Below are positions 23,280 through 27,749 of a stretch of 27,749 bases of DNA, in pieces. The DNA comes from Ruminococcus sp. UBA4383. GTDB lineage: Bacteria; Bacillota; Clostridia; Oscillospirales; Ruminococcaceae. The position numbers were made by a program, and so were the translations under genes. Below the pieces are notes generated by a model. The model ran no database searches. It had not been told where the DNA came from and worked only from the letters and a program-made list of their open reading frames with translations. Location of the stretch: positions 1 through 27,749 of the forward strand of contig DGRR01000116.1 of NCBI GenBank assembly GCA_002389995.1, given 5' to 3'. How positions within the stretch are numbered: the first letter of the stretch is position 1; each line of letters opens with the position of its first letter.

Positions 23280-25637
23280 ATGTACACAGATTTCAGTAAG
23301 GCGAAGCAGGCGGCATTGAAAAAATATTTCAGCCGTATGAACCAGATGCAGCAGGAAGCAGTTTTCGCAGTAAACGGACCTGTCCTTGTCCTCGCAGGAG
23401 CAGGCAGCGGAAAAACTACTGTAATAGTAAACCGTATAGCAAATATGATAAATTTCGGAAACGCCTATAACGACAGTTCACAGGCTAAAACCGATTCGGA
23501 TATCACTTTCCTCAATGACTATGCGGAAGGAAAAACAGACGATTACGAAACTTTAAGGGATATTGTCGCTGTAAATCCCGTCAAGCCATGGAATATACTC
23601 GCCATAACCTTTACCAACAAGGCGGCAGGCGAACTCAAAGAGCGTCTTTCTTCAATGCTCGGCGAGGATTATTCAGGTATACAGGCTTCAACTTTCCATT
23701 CAGCCTGCGTCAGGATATTGAGGGCGGAAATCGACAAGCTCGGCTACGGAAACGACTTCACAATATATGACTCCGATGACAGCCAGAGAATGATTAAAAA
23801 CTGTATGGCTGAGGCTGATGTCTCTGAAAAACAGTTCGCTCCCAAAACTATCCTCAGCGAAATAAGCTCCGCTAAGGACAAAATGATATCACCTGCACAG
23901 CTCCTCAAAGAATCCGCTTCCGATTACAGGAAGAAAATTATATCCAGACTCTATACAGTCTATCAGGAACGCATGAAAGCCGCAAATGCACTCGACTTTG
24001 ACGATATCCTCGTGCTTACCGTTGAGTTGTTTGAGAAATTCCCCGAAGTCCTCGAAAAATATCAGAACAGATATAAATACATAATGGTTGACGAATATCA
24101 GGATACAAACCATGTGCAGTTCAGACTTGTATCCCTCCTCGCCAAAAAACACGGCAACCTCTGCGTTGTAGGCGATGATGACCAGAGTATCTACCGTTTC
24201 AGAGGTGCGGATATAGAAAATATCCTCGGTTTTGAAAAACAGTTCGCAGGCGCAAAGGTTATCCGCCTTGAACAGAATTACCGTTCAACACAGACTATCC
24301 TCAATGCCGCAAATTCCATTATATGCAACAATAACGGCAGAAAAGAAAAAACTCTCTGGACAGCAGGCGAAAAAGGAAATAAAATTTACTGGTATAAGTC
24401 TGTCGATGAAAATGATGAGTCTAAGTTCGTAGTCTCAAAAATAAAGGAAAATTATAACAAAACAGGCAGATATTCAGACTGCGCCGTGCTTTACAGAATG
24501 AATGCCCAGTCAAATTCCATTGAACGTGAACTCGTGAAGGCAGGCATACCTTACAGAATTTACGGCGGTATGAGATTCTATGACCGCAAGGAAGTAAAGG
24601 ACGTTATAGCTTATCTCAGTTTTCTCAACAACAATAACGATATGCTCCGCTTCAGAAGAATAATCAACGAGCCTAAACGTGGCATAGGCGATTCAACACT
24701 CGTTCTCATTGAGGAAATATGCCGTGACCTTAAAATTTCACCGCTGGAAGTAATGAAGAACAGCGAGGAATATTCGCCCCTTGCCAAGAAAACTACTGCA
24801 CTCAAAAATGCAGGTGCGCTTTTTGATGACCTCATGGAAAAACTGGACTCCATGACACTCGATAAATTTTTTGATTATCTCATAGAAAAAACAGGCTACC
24901 TCGATTCTCTCAGACTTCTCGAAAATGCCGACAGCAGAATCGAAAACGTTGAGGAACTGCGTTCTTCAATAGTCCTCTACATGAACAGTGCAGACCAGCC
25001 TACTCTCAGCGGATTCCTCGAAGAAACCGCCCTCTATACCGAGGCTGACAGAGATGACTCTCAGGAGGACAAGGTTTCTCTCATGACTATACATTCCGCA
25101 AAAGGTCTTGAATACAACAATGTTTTCATAATCGGTCTTGAAGAAGGTATTTTCCCAAGTTCACGCTCCCTCGACAATGATGACGACATGGAGGAGGAAA
25201 GACGGCTCGCTTATGTTGCCGTTACAAGAGCAAAACAACAGGTATATATCACAAGTGCAAGCCAAAGAATGCTTTTCGGTCAGACTCAGAGAAACGTTAC
25301 ATCAAGATTTATCCGTGAAATAGGAAACGAATATATCGAAAAGAAAGACAATGCCGCCGCAATGAAAAACAGAATTTCAGGTGCTGACAACGCTGTTACG
25401 GAAGTGCAGTCAATGTCCCTCCAGCAACAGCTTGCAAGAAATAAAATGCACGCAAGTTCTTCAAATTCCGCAAATGCAAGCTATCACGAGGGCGAAAGAG
25501 TTTCACACAGCATTTTCGGAGCAGGTACAGTATTATCTGTAACCGCCGCAGGTAATGATGCTATGCTTGAAATCGCATTCGACAAGGTAGGCACTAAGAA
25601 AATTATGGCAAATTATGCCAAAATTAAAAAAATCTAA
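23280..25637 (+). CDS. pcrA: ATP-dependent DNA helicase PcrA/UvrD
   Basis: 785 aa, SF1A helicase for repair and replication. Motifs: NQMQQEAV (Q motif), AGAGSGKTT (39-47, Walker A), LAITFTNKAAGELKER (motif Ia), VDEYQDTNHVQ (about 270, Walker B), VVGDDDQSIYRFRGA (motif III), LEQNYRST (motif IV), MTIHSAKGLEYNNVFI (motif V) and LAYVAVTRAKQQVYI (motif VI). The C-terminal YHEGERVSHSIFGAGTV module (about 735-785) matches the PcrA Tudor-like RNA-polymerase-binding domain. Between motifs I and Ia there are about 40 extra residues (about 59-100, acidic). The start is fixed by AGGAGA at 23265-23270 before the ATG at 23280. Confidence 0.96.
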   Translation: MYTDFSKAKQAALKKYFSRMNQMQQEAVFAVNGPVLVLAGAGSGKTTVIVNRIANMINFGNAYNDSSQAKTDSDITFLNDYAEGKTDDYETLRDIVAVNPVKPWNILAITFTNKAAGELKERLSSMLGEDYSGIQASTFHSACVRILRAEIDKLGYGNDFTIYDSDDSQRMIKNCMAEADVSEKQFAPKTILSEISSAKDKMISPAQLLKESASDYRKKIISRLYTVYQERMKAANALDFDDILVLTVELFEKFPEVLEKYQNRYKYIMVDEYQDTNHVQFRLVSLLAKKHGNLCVVGDDDQSIYRFRGADIENILGFEKQFAGAKVIRLEQNYRSTQTILNAANSIICNNNGRKEKTLWTAGEKGNKIYWYKSVDENDESKFVVSKIKENYNKTGRYSDCAVLYRMNAQSNSIERELVKAGIPYRIYGGMRFYDRKEVKDVIAYLSFLNNNNDMLRFRRIINEPKRGIGDSTLVLIEEICRDLKISPLEVMKNSEEYSPLAKKTTALKNAGALFDDLMEKLDSMTLDKFFDYLIEKTGYLDSLRLLENADSRIENVEELRSSIVLYMNSADQPTLSGFLEETALYTEADRDDSQEDKVSLMTIHSAKGLEYNNVFIIGLEEGIFPSSRSLDNDDDMEEERRLAYVAVTRAKQQVYITSASQRMLFGQTQRNVTSRFIREIGNEYIEKKDNAAAMKNRISGADNAVTEVQSMSLQQQLARNKMHASSSNSANASYHEGERVSHSIFGAGTVLSVTAAGNDAMLEIAFDKVGTKKIMANYAKIKKI

Positions 25638-25653
25638 CGGAGAGTGATTCAAT

Positions 25654-27081
25654 ATGAGAAAGACTAAAATAGTATGTACCATAGGTCCTGCAACAGATGA
25701 CGAAAATATCATGCGTGAACTCATGCAGGCAGGAATGAATGTTGCAAGATTCAATTTCTCCCACGGTGACTATGAAACACATGAAAAAAGATTCAGACAG
25801 ATAGAAAAACTCAGAAAAGAACTTGACCTCCCTATTGCTACTCTCCTCGATACAAAAGGTCCTGAAATAAGACTCGGAAAATTTGTCGATGACAAGCCCG
25901 TTGAAATATTTGACGGCGACCGGTATACCCTCACAACAGAAGATATCCTCTGTACAAACGAAGTGGGAAGCATAAGCTTCAAAAAACTCCCCAGAGATGT
26001 GAGCATAGGAACAAGAATATTAATCAATGACGGAGTTATCGAACTGCTTGCCGAAAAAGTCACAAAAAATGAAATTATCTGCCGTGTAATCCACGGAGGA
26101 ACACTTTCAAACAACAAAGGCATAAATGTCCCCGGAGTAAAGCTTTCCATGCCTTATCTCAGCGACAATGATATGAATGACCTTGAATTTGGTGCGAAAA
26201 TGGGATTTGATTTCATAGCCGCAAGCTTTGTCCGTTCAGCGGCAGATATAAATTATCTCAGAAAATTCACACACAGCCTCGGCTGGTTTGATGTCCGCAT
26301 AATCGCTAAAATAGAAAACAGTGACGGTGTTGAAAATATTGACGAAATCCTCGAAGCCGCTGACGGTATCATGGTCGCAAGAGGTGATATGGGCGTCGAA
26401 ATTCCCTTTGAACAGATTCCCGCAATCCAGAAAGACCTTATCCATAAAGGCTATAACGCCGGCAAACAGGTCGTTACTGCCACTCAGATGCTTGAATCCA
26501 TGATTACAAACCCAAGACCTACCCGTGCCGAAATTACAGATGTCGCAAACGCTATATATGACGGCACAAGCGCAATTATGCTTTCGGGAGAAACAGCCGC
26601 AGGTGCATATCCTGTCGAAACTGTCAAGACTATGGCTCTCATAGCTGAAACTACCGAAAAGAATATCGACTATAAAGGCGAATTTTCCGAAAGACGTTCA
26701 AATCCTGACGGAAATGTCGCTGAGGCTATCGCACACGCTACTGTTACAACTGCCCACGACCTTGACGCAAGGGCTATAATAACAGTATCCCTCGGAGGAC
26801 AGACTGCAAGGCTTATTTCAAAATACCGTCCGTGCTGTCCTATAATAAGCTGTACAATGAGCGATATCGTTTGCAGACAGATGAATATGAGCTGGGGAGT
26901 TATTCCCTTTATCATAGACGAGAAAAACAGCACTGATGACCTTTTTGATGCGGCAGTTGAAGCGGCTGAATCTCACAGACTTGTGCAGGACGGTGACCTT
27001 GTTGCAATAACAGCAGGCGTACCGCTTGGCGTTTCAGGTACTACAAACCTTATGAAAGTAGAAAAAATAGGAGGTAAATAA
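25654..27081 (+). CDS. pyk: Pyruvate kinase
   Basis: 475 aa. Last ATP-forming step of glycolysis. Motifs: TKIVCTIGPA at the start, ARFNFSHGDYETH (Arg, Asn and Ser of the K+/Mg site), LDTKGPEIR, the signature IAKIENSDGVENIDEI with the catalytic Lys, MVARGDMGVEIP, ATQMLESM and DVANAIYDGTSAIMLSGETA. It lacks the extra C-terminal PEP-utilising domain found in bacillar pyruvate kinases. GGAGAG precedes the ATG, 16 nt after pcrA, so it is probably read from the pcrA promoter. In many Clostridia pyk follows pfkA; here they are 9 kb apart. Confidence 0.97.
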   Translation: MRKTKIVCTIGPATDDENIMRELMQAGMNVARFNFSHGDYETHEKRFRQIEKLRKELDLPIATLLDTKGPEIRLGKFVDDKPVEIFDGDRYTLTTEDILCTNEVGSISFKKLPRDVSIGTRILINDGVIELLAEKVTKNEIICRVIHGGTLSNNKGINVPGVKLSMPYLSDNDMNDLEFGAKMGFDFIAASFVRSAADINYLRKFTHSLGWFDVRIIAKIENSDGVENIDEILEAADGIMVARGDMGVEIPFEQIPAIQKDLIHKGYNAGKQVVTATQMLESMITNPRPTRAEITDVANAIYDGTSAIMLSGETAAGAYPVETVKTMALIAETTEKNIDYKGEFSERRSNPDGNVAEAIAHATVTTAHDLDARAIITVSLGGQTARLISKYRPCCPIISCTMSDIVCRQMNMSWGVIPFIIDEKNSTDDLFDAAVEAAESHRLVQDGDLVAITAGVPLGVSGTTNLMKVEKIGGK

Positions 27082-27082
27082 T

Positions 27083-27388
27083 ATGAGCGACAAAAATTCA
27101 AAGCCCCTCGATGAACTCGAAGAGGATAACGAAAATTATATTACCCTTACCGATGAGGAAGGCAATGACGTTTCATTTGAGATAATCGACACCGTACAGC
27201 ATGATGACAGGCTTTTTGCCGTGATGATACCTTTTGACGAGGAAGATGACGGAGTTGTAATTCTTGAAATAATTCCTGCCGAAGAACCTGAATTTGACGA
27301 TTTTGTATCGGTTGAAGATGAGGAACTTCTTGAAGCAGTATTTGAAAAATTCAAGAAAAATTATGACGGTCCTTATGAGTTTGAATAA
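27083..27388 (+). CDS. DUF1292 family protein
   Basis: 101 aa, very acidic. The DUF1292 pattern is visible: ITLTDEEGNDVSFEIIDTV, then LFAVMIPFDEEDDG and VVILEIIP, ending in an acidic helix (EELLEAVFEKFKKNY). Function unknown; members are small cytoplasmic proteins common in Firmicutes (related to YrzB). AGGAGG at 27069-27074 overlaps the last codons of pyk, so translation follows pyk directly. Confidence 0.9.
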   Translation: MSDKNSKPLDELEEDNENYITLTDEEGNDVSFEIIDTVQHDDRLFAVMIPFDEEDDGVVILEIIPAEEPEFDDFVSVEDEELLEAVFEKFKKNYDGPYEFE

Positions 27389-27429
27389 TTGAAAATATAT
27401 CGGTTATAATATTTTCGGGAGATGATATC

Positions 27430-27603
27430 ATGAAAAGAAAAAAAGAAATTCCCGTTCCCGAAAATAAAAAAGAGGGATATATCTGCCCTTCTGCATCATG
27501 GGGAGATATGACGGGACTTATTCCGAATAATCCCGAAAAGGAAGACTCCGAGGAATCATATAAGGAAGTATATCCCTATATTCCCGAATACAGGGGAGAA
27601 TAA
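27430..27603 (+). CDS. Small protein of unknown function (57 aa)
   Basis: 57 aa, starting MKRKKEIPVPENKKEG. It has a central ICPSASWGDMTGLIP segment, an acidic stretch and a tyrosine/proline-rich end (YPYIPEYRGE). I do not recognise a named family. It has no transmembrane segment and one cysteine. GGGAG (27417-27421) sits 8 nt before the ATG, and a terminator starts 5 nt after the stop, which supports a real gene. It follows DUF1292 by 41 nt. Confidence 0.7.
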   Translation: MKRKKEIPVPENKKEGYICPSASWGDMTGLIPNNPEKEDSEESYKEVYPYIPEYRGE

Positions 27604-27608
27604 AAAAT

Positions 27609-27634
27609 CAGCCGCATTATGCGGCTGTTTTTTT
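27609..27634. terminator. Bidirectional terminator
   Basis: CAGCCGCAT (27609-27617) / ATGCGGCTG (27619-27627) with a T-run after it and an A-run before it. It ends the pcrA-pyk run and, read on the other strand, the minus gene that follows. Confidence 0.9.
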
Positions 27635-27749
27635 ACCATTGATAGTCATTTTCAGGATAATATTCTTCGGCAGGCGGATAATATTCCTGTTCGTTGTAGT
27701 CCTGATATTCTTCCTGATAGACAGGTTCTTCATAATAATTTTCCTGATA
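27633..27749 (-). CDS. C-terminal end of a Tyr/Glu/Gln-rich protein (partial)
   Basis: The last 38 codons of a minus-strand gene that runs off the window edge. The frame is open to the edge and ends at TAA (27635-27633). The residues are almost all Tyr, Glu, Gln, Pro, Asn and Asp (YQENYYEEPVYQEEYQDYNE, ending NDYQW), a low-complexity tail repeating the unit Y-Q-E-E-Y. The stop lies in the T-run of the terminator just upstream, which fits a convergent gene. No function can be given from the tail. Confidence 0.65.
   Translation of the reverse strand, partial: YQENYYEEPVYQEEYQDYNEQEYYPPAEEYYPENDYQW

Noticed and set aside
27381..27410. TTGAAT-18-TATAAT as a promoter for the 57-aa gene
   Set aside because: The implied transcript start would fall on the ribosome site (27417-27421); more likely AT-rich chance between co-transcribed genes.

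Overview
The window is a low-to-moderate GC, Gram-positive anaerobe chromosome, most likely a Ruminococcus-type member of the Oscillospiraceae (Clostridia). The reasons are a type I dockerin on an InlB-repeat surface protein, the HprK/RapZ/WhiA set, DUF1292, DUF951 and DUF4250 small proteins, a rubredoxin, and consensus sigma-A promoters (TTGACA-17-TATAAT). It is mostly core housekeeping DNA. I see no tRNA, rRNA, CRISPR array, phage or transposase gene.

Layout. 1-1700 (minus): a DUF4250 gene followed by a secreted InlB-repeat/dockerin protein, from one promoter. 1700-1995: a divergent promoter region with a 25-bp palindrome. 1996-3950: a membrane-anchored L,D-transpeptidase with its own promoter and terminator. 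4000-8150: a tight run of rpe, rnfD-, rnfE- and rnfA-like genes and a membrane-anchored GH-like protein. 8186-15334: hprK, murB, rapZ, whiA, dnaE. 15376-16476: pfkA with its own promoter and terminator, convergent with a minus-strand S1-domain gene. 17416-18483: an accessory-looking, repeat-rich patch around one small unknown minus-strand gene. It holds two palindromic elements sharing a 27-nt exact repeat, and a degenerate pair of imperfect hairpin units about 130 nt apart. 18484-22836: DUF951, prfA, ywlC/sua5, coaE and an M18 aminopeptidase, ending at a strong terminator. 22843-23069 (minus): rubredoxin with a perfect consensus promoter. 23180-27634: pcrA, pyk, DUF1292 and a 57-aa unknown, ending at a terminator. 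27633-27749 (minus): the C-terminal end of a Tyr/Glu/Gln-rich protein.

How the genes fit together. HprK, PfkA and pyruvate kinase are glycolysis and carbon control. MurB, RapZ, WhiA, the L,D-transpeptidase and possibly the GH-like protein concern the cell wall. DnaE, PcrA, PrfA and Sua5 are information processing. Rpe is pentose phosphate and CoaE is CoA synthesis.

The most unusual system is the rnfDEA-like triad. It has no rnfB, rnfC or rnfG beside it, and three of the four intramembrane cluster cysteines expected in RnfA/RnfE are serine. The RnfD-like protein also lacks a recognisable flavinylation motif. This looks like a membrane module derived from Rnf/Nqr that has lost or changed its redox chemistry.
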